DNA of 64,000 bases from Massariosphaeria phaeospora (Eukaryota; Ascomycota; Dothideomycetes; Pleosporales): NCBI GenBank assembly GCA_011032825.1, contig JAADJZ010000003.1:806001-870000 (forward strand), written 5' to 3'. The position numbers and the translations under genes were made by a program. Positions within the stretch are counted from its first letter, which is position 1; each line of letters starts with the position of its first letter. The notes beneath the pieces are model-generated. The model worked only from the letters and a program-made list of their open reading frames with translations. It ran no database searches and had not been told where the DNA came from. Shown in pieces: positions 12,042 to 24,211 of this stretch.

Positions 12042-13763
12042 ATGGTTATGCTTTCTACTTTATGGCTGCTGGCAGCATGTTCAACTCCAGTAATAGCAGG
12101 GCCCGTTCCGCAGCGTTACAGAAGACAACAGTAAGCTGAGAAGCGCGTTAACTCAGTATAAGGTATCCTGACAAATGATAGATACGCGCCCTTTGCGAAT
12201 ACCTCATCCATAGCGTTAACAAGTCACTTCGAGTCAAGTCTCGCTCCATCCGCTTCTCCCGAAGACTCTGGGTTGTCATCGAGCTCGAAGTTGTCTAGTC
12301 TCTCAAATTATATACTGTCGCAATCGAGCTCGACAACTTCGACGGCACCGGTAGATACAGTCAATGCGGATACGGCAGTGATTGTCGAACCAATACAACG
12401 CACCGTCTTTACACATATTCAGCCTGGTATTACATTTAAAAATCCGGATGGAGATCCACTCGCCACTGAACCTGCTCTGACGTTGCTATCAACGTCGTTC
12501 ATTACCACACCCACCGCCACCCCTTCCTCTTCTCCGGAAGTTACTCCAGAACCTTCATCAGCTCCTTCGCCCAAATCATCCCCAACTAGCGCAACACCTA
12601 CTCCGCCAGCGGAAACCGCCTCTTCTCCTATCCAATCGGAACCACCCTCTAGCACCCCGCTTGACCAGCAAACCGCCCCCGGAAGTGGCGTATCAAGTAA
12701 AACAGCGTTTCAAGGGCCCCAATTTACTTATGTACCAGACAAGAATGGAACAGAAGCCACTCCCACCCCAATCACATCCACACCTGCATCCAGCAACCCT
12801 AGTCAAGCGACGAGCGCACCTGCATCTGAAAACACATCGATTGCTGCACCCACTCCAAGCAGCTCTCCCATAGCTGGGACTGGAACGCAGCCCTCAGCTT
12901 CTGCTACTGCCAGTCCTCCAAACAATCCACCAGCTCCTACTCCAAGCACACGAGCGCCAGAGCCTACAAGTGAGCAGCCGAGCTTCGTGATAGTCACCGA
13001 GACTCAGTACACCACTGTGCTCGCGTCAGAACCCACGCCTCCCGCCGCCGAAGAACCAGATCCACAACCTCCTAGCCAGGCAATCCCAGCACAGTCGTCT
13101 TCCCCTCCAGTGGCATCGAGTTCTCCCGAACAAGGTCAAGATCCGCCGGCCGTCCCGCCCGTTGTAGTAGTAACGCAGTACACCACTGTACTGCCCACAC
13201 CATCACCATCACCGGTCGCTGAAAGCCCCCCTCCCTCAGCGGTGCCAGCACCGCTTCCACCACCAGTCTACACCACCGAAGTAGCAGTGCCTTCTTCTTC
13301 TCCTTCGCCTTCGCAACCACCACTCGACGCTCCGCCGCCATCAAACGCCGAGCCCGTACCCTCTTCCGCTCCAGGAGCCCCAGAGCCGAGCCCTGCACAG
13401 CCGCCTCCAACTCCACAACCCGCTCCACCGCAACAACTGCCTCCAGCGAACACCGGTGCGCTACCACCACCGGCTTCTCCAACTCCTCCGACTACGCCAG
13501 AGCCTGCTCCACCCCAAGCACCACCACCGGCTCCAACAAACTCTCCCGAGCCCGCAGCGCCCGCAGCGCCCGCAGCGCCCGCAGCGCCCGCAGCCCCAAC
13601 ATCATCAGCAGGCCCGTTAATCGTCACCCCCGTGCCACCCGAACAGCGCTCTACACTCACGCAGACGATAACGCAGAAAGCGGTCGAGACAGTAACGGTG
13701 ATGGTGACGGCTACAGCTACAGTCACAGCTACAGTCACAGCTACAGTTACATTGCCAGCTTAG
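12042..13763 (+). CDS. secreted Ser/Thr/Pro-rich (mucin-like) protein
   Basis: Exons 12042-12130 and 12182-13763 give 556 residues; the intron has donor GTAAGC and acceptor ATAG. The first 20 or so residues (MVMLSTLWLLAACSTPVIAG) form a signal peptide, followed by a possible KR-like processing region (QRYRRQQ). The rest is Ser/Thr/Pro/Ala-rich with little order. It has recurring motifs of the type VVVTQYTTVLP and ETQYTTVLA, an APAAPAAP tract coded by a 9-bp repeat (about 13555-13592), and a C-terminal TVTATVTATVT run. There is no clear GPI signal or membrane span. The composition fits a heavily O-glycosylated wall or surface protein. I do not recognise a family; the function is unknown. Confidence 0.8.
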
Positions 13764-15998
13764 TTAGGAGATAGCGAGATAGGGAGGTTAAATTATTAGA
13801 AAGATTTTGATGCGATGCAGTGCGATGCGATGCGTTAGCCGTGTTTCTCAACCTAAAGTGACAGAGTCGTGTATCGAATAGTTCTGCGAGGACGGCTTTT
13901 CTTTTTCTTTACCGTGGGATGTTATGTTTGTGAGCTTGTTGGGATGGGAAATCGAGCGAGTGGAGTAGAGTAGAGTAGGGTGCCCCTCGATGATGATGAT
14001 GATGATGTTGATAATAGTGCTTTGATTGATAGTCAGAAAAACAATGAGAAAAGAAAAATCGAAAATATGATACCCCGTCGGACGTTGTGCGGTCTTAGTT
14101 AGTTAGCTATGTTAGAATGCATTTTGCTTGTTCGTTAAATGTACTAGCATACATGGTCATGATCATAGTGCTGCTTCCGCCATTCAGTGTTTAATTCACA
14201 TCTATCTATCTTGAATTCAAAGTAAATCCAAGGCCAGGAACCGTAAAGTTTAAACAGCACATCATAGCACATCACACTGCAGTCTCGGCTTCTCTGAATC
14301 CCTCACACTCACGCTCATGCTATCTAATTCCACCTCCAAGAACCAGAAGCAGAAAACAGAAGCAGAAGCACACCAACCGCCGTCCCCGAAACCCCCCGGA
14401 ATCCCATGTCCTACACATGCATCCATCCATGCATCCATGCATCCATCTACCACCCAGACCTCGCACACTGCACTGCACTCTGACCGGTCGTCCGGGACCC
14501 CACCCCACTTACTTCCACTTACTTGCCACGCACGCAAGCACGCACCTCAATCTGTCTGTCAGCCGCGCTACAACATCCACCTAGATATCGATACTCCAGT
14601 ACGCTCATCGATCAAGCAAGCACCAACCACCAACCCCCATCCATCAATCAACCACCAACCCAACCATCAAGCATCAACATCTAACAAACAAACGGCATTC
14701 CGAAACGAAACAAAAAAAGGCATCTCGAAACGAAGCGAAGCGAAACGAAAAAGCAGCTCAGCTCAGCTCAGCTCAGCCCAGCCCAGCCCAGGACCCAAGA
14801 ATTTCACAAACGACGACATGGCATGACACGATATGACACGATATCATCTGACATGACAGCGCAAAATATGTCTCGCATAACATAACTCTCTGATCTGATC
14901 TGAACATCTATCTACAGAAAGAATCCCTCTCACCAATAGGTCGGTCAGTCGGTCGGTCGGGCGGGCCCAAGTCTGTTCTGTGTGTCTGTCTGTCGTCTGA
15001 TTGTTCTGCAAGCCACCCACTTTCCTTCCTTCCTTGCAGCCACAATTCACACCTGCCTCTCACCCTCGAAAAAGAACAAATAGACCAGACCATATCATAA
15101 GATGCAGACCCATCCCATCGACTCTCCCACCCTACTACGCCCTCGGCTCAGAACACTCTGCAGAGCGAAGACGACAGCAAGCCAGCAAGCCAGCAAGCCA
15201 GCCCGAAACCCCCTCGCTCAATCAAACACAAAAAAGTTTCATACATTCGTCATAAAAGAAAAAAGCCGGCCCGCCCTTTTCCGCCGGCCCATTTCGATTC
15301 GGAAAAAAAAAAGATGGAAAGTAAAGCAAACCGGTTCGATGGAACTGAAAGACGCCGATGTCCCCAACTTGAACGTAACTTGACTCTCGCCGGGCAGGCT
15401 GGCTCCAGAGAGTCGAGTCCCCTCGCGTGAACCAAGTTGTGCGTGTTGGGGGGAGATGCAAATATGGTTCCCCGAATTCTCCCGTCACTGTGAGTGTGAG
15501 AGAGATGCTGATTATTCCCCCGAAAGAACAAAAGCACCGAGCAAAAAGATGCAGCCGTTGTTGGACTAGGAAAAGAGAAAAGATTTTCATAACAGACCCC
15601 TCCAAGCTCGTTGGAAGATCGACATGAGCACGAGGCAAGCTCGCGAAGATAAAAAGGCGACTCGAGGTCGTGTGAGCCAGGGTAAATGAAGTAAAAACGC
15701 TTTTCTGGGTCTTTCTTTTGGAGGGGATAAACGCCGGGGCCGGAGAGCTGGGACGCCCTAGGAATTATGTGTGCTGAAAGTAGAAGGGTATCGAGGTCGT
15801 TATCCTGTCGCGACGTAATCGTACCGATCATGAAAACATCGACTCGTACCCAAGAGAGCGAACCACCCACGGTTGACCAAACACCTACATGTCGCCACGC
15901 AAAACAAGCAAATGTGTGAAACGCCGAAGCCCGACAACCATGCCAGCATCCAGATCGAGGTCAAGATAGCGACAAATCCGGGCGCCAACAAGAGAGAT
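13764..15998. other. 2.2-kb intergenic region rich in simple repeats
   Basis: The region sits downstream of both flanking genes, which converge here. It holds many short tandem tracts: GAT at 13989-14007, CATC/CATG at 14416-14447, CGAAA-type at about 14699-14750 and AGCTC/AGCCC at 14755-14792. The frames seen here translate to low-complexity sequence only, so I call no gene. Confidence 0.55.
14755..14792. repeat. AGCTC/AGCCC pentanucleotide repeat
   Basis: Four copies of AGCTC run into three copies of AGCCC. The tract is part of a larger low-complexity zone in a convergent intergenic region. Confidence 0.9.
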
Positions 15999-18900
15999 TT
16001 AGCTGGTATCCATCATATCTGCCATCTCGATATCAGGGTGCATTTCGTAGTTGAGCACTTCGTCACTGGGACCAAAGTTGCCTTCGTAGATGGTGGCACC
16101 AGCCCGCCTCCGCTGCTCAACCCATTGGCAACCAAACGAATGATATACCTGGTCGATGGTGGGTCTCTGATCCGGATCGGGGTGCATCATGGACCGCGCA
16201 ATATGATCCATCGAGTTCCGGTCGTCACGACGGACCATGAAAGCCGGCGCTTTGGCGAGCTGCTCCTCTTCACTAAAAGACGAGAGCATGCGAAGAGCAC
16301 CCGTGGGGTCAGCGTTGTGCTGTGACATGCGGAGAGCATCGAGGTTGTCATCAGCAGCATCAGAAATCGGGTCGCCGTTAACGTCGCGAGTAAGAGAGCT
16401 CTCACAACTCCAGGTTAGACTCGGAATGCTCCTGAAATCACCCGACCGGAGGTTGCGCCAGTCATCGCCGTTTTCTGGGATAACACAGTTACCGGCAATC
16501 TCGGTGATGATCATGCCGAGCGCAAACACATCGGCCGGCTTGTCATAGCGACCGTTGAGAACCTCGGGAGCAAGGTAATGCCGGTCACCTTCGCCTTCGA
16601 TGTGGCGAGGGGCAGGCCAGCTGCTCGCCATACCGAAATCGCCAATCTTGAGTACACCCTCGAAGTCGACGAAAATGTTGGCGGGCTTCATGTCTAGATG
16701 AACGAAGTTGTGCTCATGAATGTGCTTAAGACCCTGGGTATATGTTAGGAAGTGAAGTAAATTCTTGTTGGGGATGCACTGACCAAAGAGACTTCCAGAA
16801 GTATCTTCCAGATCCGGAAATCGTCAATGCGGCCCTTGAAACCTGCGCCGTTCGTAAAGGTCTTTAAATTGCCACCCTCGCAGTACTCCGTCTGAATGTA
16901 AAGGTGGTATTTCTCCTCCCAATGGTTTTGGATCGAGATGACGTGTTCGTTCCCTCGCAGGGCGTAAAGAATGTCCACCTCTCTCAACTTCTTTGCACGA
17001 TCCATGTGTCCCAGGTACGGCTTCTTTGACTTCTTCACTACCCATACGCGGCTGCCCGGTGGGGACTCGAGAGCAAGTCGCTTGTCTACCGGGTCACTGA
17101 CGCGGAATACGTACGAAAACTCGCCGTCGCCGTCTAGCTTCCTGACGTCGTGGAAACGGGAGCTCAAAGCAGGGTCAACATCGTTCTTGGTAAGCCCAAT
17201 CGTTGGCACCTTAGGCCTGTCATTGCCAAAGTAGCTGTACTCTCGTGGAGTAGTTGGGGTGGCCGGTGGGAGCATGATACTATCCGTGCTGCTATTGAAG
17301 GGAACTGAGCCCCGGCGCTGAGCCGAGATGCTAAGTTTGCTCGGATCAGGCACCGATGATTCGTTCGGAGTGCGTGGTGAAGATGCACTAAATGGGTTGT
17401 CTGCTGGAGGGGTAGATTGCTTAGCGGTGTTCTTCTGGGGAGCATTCGGAGATGGGACTAAGCGCCTGGACGCAGATGCCACTTGGTCGTGCTGTTTTGA
17501 AAGCCGAGCAAACTGTTTTCGAGCCAAGCAAACTACAAGGGGGGCAGGCTTTTTCGCGGGCTGCAGCTCCTCATGGGGTGCCGCGGGCCTTTTGCTGGAC
17601 GAAATCGCGTCATTGTGAACTGGGGCATACTTACAGTTCTTTGAGTTGGATACAGCCGAAAGATCAATGCTGGGTGTCTCCAAATCCGCTGGAGCAGCGA
17701 AGGTATCGGTGCCTAGAGACACACGCTGACGTCCAAAGGTCCTGCGTCGCAAACTACTCTCCTTCGATCGTCGGCCCGATCCATCGTTTACTTTGGTAGG
17801 GGTCGGTGGCATATCGTCTGCGCTCGACTGACCATCAGTCATGTGGTTGTCAGAAGGCGATTGAGGAACCTCGTCTCCATCAATGCTAGCGAAGCTGCTA
17901 CGACGCTGGTGCACACTGCCGAAGCTGCCGAAGGTGCTGACACCCTTGCCAAAAGACCCAAAAGAGCTTTTCAGCGCATGACTGCTAAATGGCGTGCTTG
18001 GTGTACCGAATTCATGACGCGGTTGCGATGTCTTCTCGAACAGACTGCCGCGTCTCGGGCTCTCGCCTAGGGAAGGAGGGAAAGACATGCGCTTTGAGGG
18101 CGTATCCGGCATCACGTAGTTGTCGAATGTGCTAACGTCATCTTGGGGACGGAAGGTCTTTCTCGCAAGGAGACCAGTCGACTGGAATGCGGTGGGCTCG
18201 GGCTTGGCCATCTTCCAGGCATATGGGGTTGCGTACGAGTTGTTCTCAACTTGCTCGTCTGCCTGGGGTTCCTTCGGCCTCGTCGCACCTATCGGTAGCG
18301 ATCGCGAAAACGCATGATGTCGTGGGGCAGCTGGAGGAGCCCGATAGGGAGCATGCGAAGGTGACTCGTCCATCAAACTCGATGAAGATGAAGACGGCGT
18401 CAAGGCATTCGAGAGCGGATGTGGCTGATGCGACAAATTCGAGTTCGAGCGCATGGGTTCCAAGTTCGTCGACTTCCGGAAGGGCGACTGAGTATTGCCT
18501 GCGCTATAGGATACCGAGCTGTCAAGGGACATACGCTGCCTAGTTTTGGACGCGGCTGGGCCTGGAATCACGAATTCGCCATCGTGCGTCGGTTTTGGCC
18601 GAGGCGTATTCGAACCGTATCGCTGAGACAGTGTTGACTTCCTGAGCGAGACAGTCTTTCGTAGTGGGGACTGAGCTTTCGTAATGGGAGACGAGAACGA
18701 AAACCCAGCACCAATCTCAGAGTCTTGGGAACGCGACGGTTCGTCTGTAGTCTGGCGCGAAACAGGTGATTGGTCGAATATGTCAAAATCACCTCCAAGG
18801 CCGAGACCAGACGCGCCGTGAAGACTCCTCCTCTTTGCGACAGGACTACCCTGTGCGGTGCCACGATAGATGCTCCCATCGCCGCGTTTCAGCGGACTCG

Positions 18901-19597
18901 ATTTGGCGGGGATCTGGCCGGTTGCGCCATTCGTGTTCAGGTCTTGCCGTGAGTGAGCAAATGGGAACTTGATAGGCCTGTCGTTGATGCTATCGAACCG
19001 CATAGGGGTCTTGATATCTGCACCAAGTGGTTTCGGCGTTTTCGTGTTCATCCATCTTGAGGGATCCATGCCAGGTTTCTCGTTTTCATCTGCTATTTGC
19101 CGCCGGAAAGGCGTGTTTTCGTCTTCCATCTGCCGCAAAGGCTTGATATCGTCTCCAGAGGTGCGTCTAATGATGAAAGGCGTCATATTGCCGGCGTCGG
19201 TTGAATCAGCAAGGGCGCCTCGCGGGCTTTTCGGGCTCTTGTTGCGGGTGCGCGGGGACGACCGAAAGGGCGCTGCGCGACGGAGAGTGAACTTCTTCTT
19301 CGTCGCGGTGATGCCTTGGGGAGCGAGAGGGGACTCGGGTTGGGTGGCGTGGGGGCTGACGTTTTGTTGCCTGGGACTAAAGGCGCGTGAAAGAGCCAGC
19401 GGAGAGATGGGTGAGCCGGGGGTGTCCGACTTGCCGGTGCGCAGCTGGAAGCGCGATGGTTTCGAGGGCGACCGCGACAGAGAGCGCCGCAGCTGCTGAA
19501 TGGAGGAAAAGTGGGCGCCGTCCATGCGGAAATGGGTGGGTGAATGGAGGTTGAGCGCACCGCTCGGGTCTCGGTGGGGGGAGTAGGCGAAATCCAT
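15999..19597 (-). CDS. wee1: Wee1-family cell-cycle protein kinase
   Basis: Exons 19597-16784 and 16733-15999 give about 1182 residues. Wee1 (AnkA in Aspergillus, Swe1 in budding yeast) phosphorylates the inhibitory tyrosine of Cdk1 and delays mitosis. The long N-terminus is Ser/Pro-rich with many SP/TP sites, as expected for a regulated region. The kinase domain spans about 812-1140: a Gly loop DGDGEFSYVF, the catalytic loop HLDMKPANIF, DFGMA and APEVL. The intron (donor GTCAGT, acceptor CCCAG) splits the domain just before GLKHIHEHNF. The start ATG at 19597 gives MDFAYSPHRDPSGALNLHSP; an upstream frame extension lacks support. A consensus donor (GTAAGTATG at 17634) lies within exon 1, so one further in-frame intron is possible. 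Confidence 0.93.
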
Positions 19598-22500
19598 GGT
19601 TGGTGAAAGCGACGTTGTTGGTGGGGTGATGGTCGCTTGACCAGAGTGACAAACGGGGGCGTGATGTTGTTGACCCAAGGGTGAAGGTGCTGCTGCGGTG
19701 GGCCGCGGAAGTCGAGGTCAGTGGCGGGCAGCGACAGCAGCGGCGTTCATGCAGGACGACAATCGGTCTTCAATCGATAACGATAGCGCAAGCGTCAGTG
19801 TTTGCAGGGCTGCGGGAGCGTGGGCTGGTATGAATGCGTGGAATGCTGGATGCCACTTGGCCGCCGCACCGGAGTCGTCGTCGTGCGATGTGTCTGGCGG
19901 TCGACCCGTGGACGTTCGATGGTCCCGTGTCCGCCTCTCAGCAAGCGATGGCCGGCAGCGCCCAGAGGGACTCCATGCAACGCGAAGGCGGGTGCAAGTG
20001 CTGACGTGGAGCTAGAGCGCGCAGCAGGCGGCCGAAGGTCGTGGCCGTGGGCGATTCGTGCTTGCTGTTGCGGGGGCTGCGGGTGCTGTGCTGTGCTGGT
20101 GGTGCTGCGGAGGCGAGGCAGGTTGGAATGCGCCGGCTATAGTAAACAACACGCGACCCGCAGGAGAGACAGGCGCGACACTACTCGGCGCTGGTGCAGG
20201 CGAAGCGCGAAGCAGCTGCAGTGAGAATCGATGACAGCTGTAAGGACCGAGGGCGCAAGTGCGATCGGGCAATCGAGCAATCGAGCAATCGAGCAGGACA
20301 ATGATGGAGGAGGGCGGAGGGCACGGGAGAAGGTTGGGGAACGCGACTGTCGCCCGCTCGCGTCCCTCCAGCATCGAGTGGGCAAGGCGGCTGCTGACTG
20401 GCACGCATGCACGGGCCCGTGCGCTTGGCATAAACAACGGTGCACCAGCCGCAGCCTTTGCATGCGGCAGCGCCAGCCTGGTGGTCCCGTCCGGCGAACA
20501 TAGTTTGCACCCGAAACGCAGCGGTACGTAGTGTCGCCGCTGCGCTGGTGCGAAACCAAAAAAAATAAAGACGCTGTCTCAGTCCGTTATCTACTCGCGC
20601 GCGTTGTTGTTGTTATTGTTGTTGTTGCTGTTCTTTGTTTACAGACACACACCCTGGGCACACACACCTCGGCCGGGCACACATCATCACGCCGCGCCCC
20701 TCCCCGATGATCCCCCCTTCAGGCTTCCGCCATCATGGCCTCGGCGTCATCACCAGGTCCTCCCCTGAACTAGCCAACGCCCCTAGCGAAGTCGTGATGA
20801 GGTCCAATCTCTGGCCCTCATGCGAATAGGGGCACAAGCCGGGAGCGGGCCGCGTGCACCTTCGTGCGCCGAGCCCTCGAGTTCTCGACTGTGCTTGCCC
20901 TTATGTCTCCGCATTATGAGTTGCTTCTGCAGCCCGCCGCGCGTGCGTCTTTATCGTTCTATCGATTGCACGGCGGGCGCAACGCCAATCGTCGTACATA
21001 TGTAGGTACCTTGGCGTTGACGCTTTTCAGGGTCTGCGGGGCCCCGTCAAAAAAGTCCCTGTTCCCTCGCACGCCGTATACTAGATAGGTAGACACTGGT
21101 CAAACGCTGGAGTTTGCGCGTAAATAGCCAAACATATGTCCAGGGGCGGACGCATCAGATCTGATAACTCATTTGCGCGAACTGCTCGCCATCTCTTGTT
21201 CATCTCTCTTGTGCAATACCCATCTCCCGTCCTCAAATAGACTCCCGTCCCGTGCTCTTCTTGTGGCTTTGCTTTACAGGATTCGTCATCGTCAGCAATT
21301 TATTGATATTGTATATAGCTGCCCTTTACGAGCACCATCTATGGCAGATGTCTTGCACCGCCTAAAGCCCTTTCCCGGTTTAGCTCACATACCGTAGATC
21401 TATATTTGTCTCGTCGGCGGCGCGCTGCAAGCACGTTGCAAAACATGGCGTGCCTGATTGTTTGCACCTCCACTTGGTATCGGAACGATCGTGCGGTGCC
21501 TAGGCAGAGCATCTGCTGGGGTAGAGCTAGGCTGGTTTGTGTGTGCTTGAGATGGATGTAAAGAGAGAGGAAAAAGACGAGGGGAAGTCTATGGCTTGCT
21601 CCAGAGTCCAGACTAGATCAAAAGTTTTCGCGCGACGAGCCTCACTTGTTTTCTACTCCAGATAACACCTAAGAGACAACAAGCTAGAAACTCCCTGCAG
21701 TGTCCCGTAAGACTTAAAAACGTTTGTCTTCCCCCCGCTTCCATCTGTCGCAGAGACACAATCAGTTTCCTCGTCCGAACACACACACCCTGCAAACACG
21801 CCGTTGACCACCCCCTAGTGGCATTTAGTCCCGGTTCATAGTTTTACCCTTTAACTTCACACCCTAGTATTCCATGTCTGATAAAACTTATCGACGTGAG
21901 AGCATGGATGATGGATGATGATCCTATCCACCGTACCTACCTACCCAAAGCAGCCGCAGCCTCGCAGCCTCGCAGTCGTCACTGTACCGCACACACAATC
22001 CCCGCTCGTCAGGGTCTCTGTCTCCCTCCCTCCAACAAAATCCTCCGACTGCACGTGCGGCGACACAGCGTGTATCGCCGCATCGGAGACCGACAAGCGG
22101 AGAGGAACCGTTGTTGGGAAGTGAAGTCCGCACCCGCATCCCGGGGTGTTATTCTACGGTCGGTAAGGGGTGGGATGTCGTGCAGCAACAGCAGCCTCTC
22201 TCATCAGCCTCAGGCCTCAGCCTCAGCTTCAGCCTTATCTTCAGCCTTACAGGATGAGTGTTTCACGCTGCCGATACCATCCATGGATCCATCTCCACCG
22301 ACTGACCTAGTACTATCCACTCAGCACCAATCGCCGAGGCGACGACGGCGAAAAACACCAAGTATACCTACACGTGGTAGTAAGTTTTCCAAAGACGTCC
22401 GAGTCCATGCTATACGCCGCAAATGTGGCCTTACTTATAGCATGGTGATGCTGGTCAGGCTCAACCGCTTCTCCGGGGGTAATGCTCAGGGAAGACCATC

Positions 22501-22824
22501 TTAATACCCAATATACCAGCACGCAATTGCCATGGACCCGCGCAACACACGCGTGATCGCCATAGTAACGGCTAGAAATCTATTGATAGCCTGCCCGCGA
22601 TCTATATCTTTGCTGGTATAAGGCGCCAGGGGGCATACGAGAGGTCCTTGCCTTGGCGAACAGACGACAACCCAGCACCATCCAAGGCTCATGGGCTCGC
22701 TGGGTCACTATGTAAGATTGCCGCTCTATCTGTTGTTAGAAATTGTTTGTAGATCGCTCAGCTTTTATGTGCACTCAATCAAACTCTCTGTTGTACGTCC
22801 ACCGCCCAAAAATCAACCATCATC
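19598..22824. other. 3.2-kb gap between wee1 and PPM1
   Basis: Both neighbours are on the minus strand, so this holds the wee1 promoter and the region downstream of PPM1. The first 900 bases are GC-rich with overlapping open frames of low complexity. A GTT tract lies at 20603-20633 and CAGCCT-like repeats at about 22199-22250. No convincing gene is visible. Confidence 0.5.
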
Positions 22825-24074
22825 TTACTCTTGGACATCGGCCCAAGCCTTCGAGAACACGCCCTCTGCACCACCATCGCGCCAGGCCCAAGCAACACAG
22901 TAGTGCCTCAGCAAGAGCTCTAACTCTTCCAGCTCATCCAACATCTCCAACCCTGCCACCCTGTCCTTCTCTGCCTTCGGTACCCACTCCCGCCATATCA
23001 ACGCCGTATCTGCCACCTTGTATCCGTCTACGAAGCCGTAACCCTTTAATCGTGCACGTTGGTCGCTGAGCTCGGGGTATGCATTGAGTGTAGGGAGGCT
23101 GATGTTTCGCGTTGAGAGATTGGAGATCATGGTTCGACCGAAGGCGTCGTTCGGAAGGACTGGCTCGTAGAGTACTAAGGCCGCGGGAGTAGGTACCGCA
23201 ATGTATCTTGTGAGAAAGATGTGGAGAATGGAGGATACAGTGGAGGGTTGGAGGTATGTCAAACACATCTCGGAAAGTAGTAGCGTGGGTATCGAAGGAT
23301 CCAGATTCGGCAGTTCCGGGATTGGCACTCCGTCGGATGAGGACGCGAGGGAACGTAGGTCGAGCGCATGAACGTTGTAGGTTGGTGAGTAGTACGATGC
23401 TTCGTTGGGGGTTCTAGGGGGCTCAATGGCGCCGAGCTTGGTGTGCAGTTGGGGGTGCTTGCGTATAGAGGCTAGTTTCGCGACTGTGTTGACGGCAAAG
23501 TCGACTTCGTGGTACACGATTCGGCTCTCTGGGTATCCATCCTGGAGGCGGAAGAATCGCGTATCGGTCCCTGCACCAAGTGATACTATCTGCTTAGGAG
23601 AGTCGGGGTACGTGGTGAGGAACTTGTCTACAAGATGATCGATGGCAGACGTGCGGACGTACGTGCCTACACTCTGATCAGCCAGAGTTGCGGTCGACGA
23701 GTGGACCAGTCTGTACCTCTATTCAGGAGTGGCAACCGTCGTGTAGAGGGCTGGCTGGCGAACAGTCTCGCATAGGGGTCATGGAGATAGCCGAGCTCCA
23801 CGCAGCTCACCCGGGAGCCCGCCGCGTCTTGGTCGGTGTTCCGGATCGCATTGTCTCTCATCGCTTCTTTGTCTTCATGTGAAGCTCCAGGACCACTTCG
23901 TCCCCGTCCCCGTCCTCGAGATGGGCCTCCGCGGCGGCTGGCTAGAAGTGATTTGAGGTTGGGGATTTCCTGCGTTGCCATGTCGTTGCAGCGTGACGTC
24001 GCGTTTGGAGGAGAGCTTTGGCGGGGCGCTGGCGGGGTTGTGACCTCAGCAGTGATTGGCTGGTGCAAATCCAT
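22825..24074 (-). CDS. PPM1: leucine carboxyl methyltransferase (PP2A methyltransferase)
   Basis: Exons 24074-23717 and 23666-22825 give about 399 residues. Ppm1/LCMT1 methylates the C-terminal leucine of the PP2A catalytic subunit, using S-adenosylmethionine, and so controls which regulatory subunits bind. The SAM site SLGAGTDTRFF is at about 148-158. It is followed by VYHEVDF and the SEMCLTYLQP segment seen in the family. The intron (donor GTACAG, acceptor TGTAG) joins LLNRG to TYVRTSAIDH, a conserved region. Two start ATGs are possible: 24074, or 23981, which gives MATQEIPNLKSLL and a protein 31 residues shorter. A Gly/Arg-rich patch (SRGRGRGRSGPG) lies near the N-terminus. The gene faces RPB5 across a very short gap. 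Confidence 0.92.
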
Positions 24075-24211
24075 GCCAAGACCGGCTGCTGCGCGCGGTC
24101 GTGAACTTTTCCTTTGACCGCGAACAGCTTCATTGACCCTCCGACCGACACCACGACACCACTCGCACGTCGTCGCACCTTCCGCCCAAGACGCGCCCCA
24201 CTACCGCAGCC
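24075..24211. promoter_or_regulatory. 137-bp divergent promoter of PPM1 and RPB5
   Basis: Only 137 bases separate the two start codons if PPM1 starts at 24074, so both 5' leaders and core promoters must share this stretch. It has CT/CA-rich segments typical of fungal start regions (about 24130-24210). I did not recognise a specific factor site. Confidence 0.55.

Noticed and set aside
13268..13738. Antisense Gly/Ala/Val-rich frame in the secreted-protein gene
   Set aside because: It mirrors the Pro/Thr/Ala-rich coding strand; no independent evidence.
14317..14826. Plus-strand frame of 169 codons
   Set aside because: The product is built from the simple repeats in this region (His/Ser/Pro/Thr runs).
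21896..22504. Plus-strand frame of 202 codons
   Set aside because: It opens with GTG, the first ATG gives Asp-rich then mixed sequence with no domain, and part of it is a CAGCCT-like repeat.
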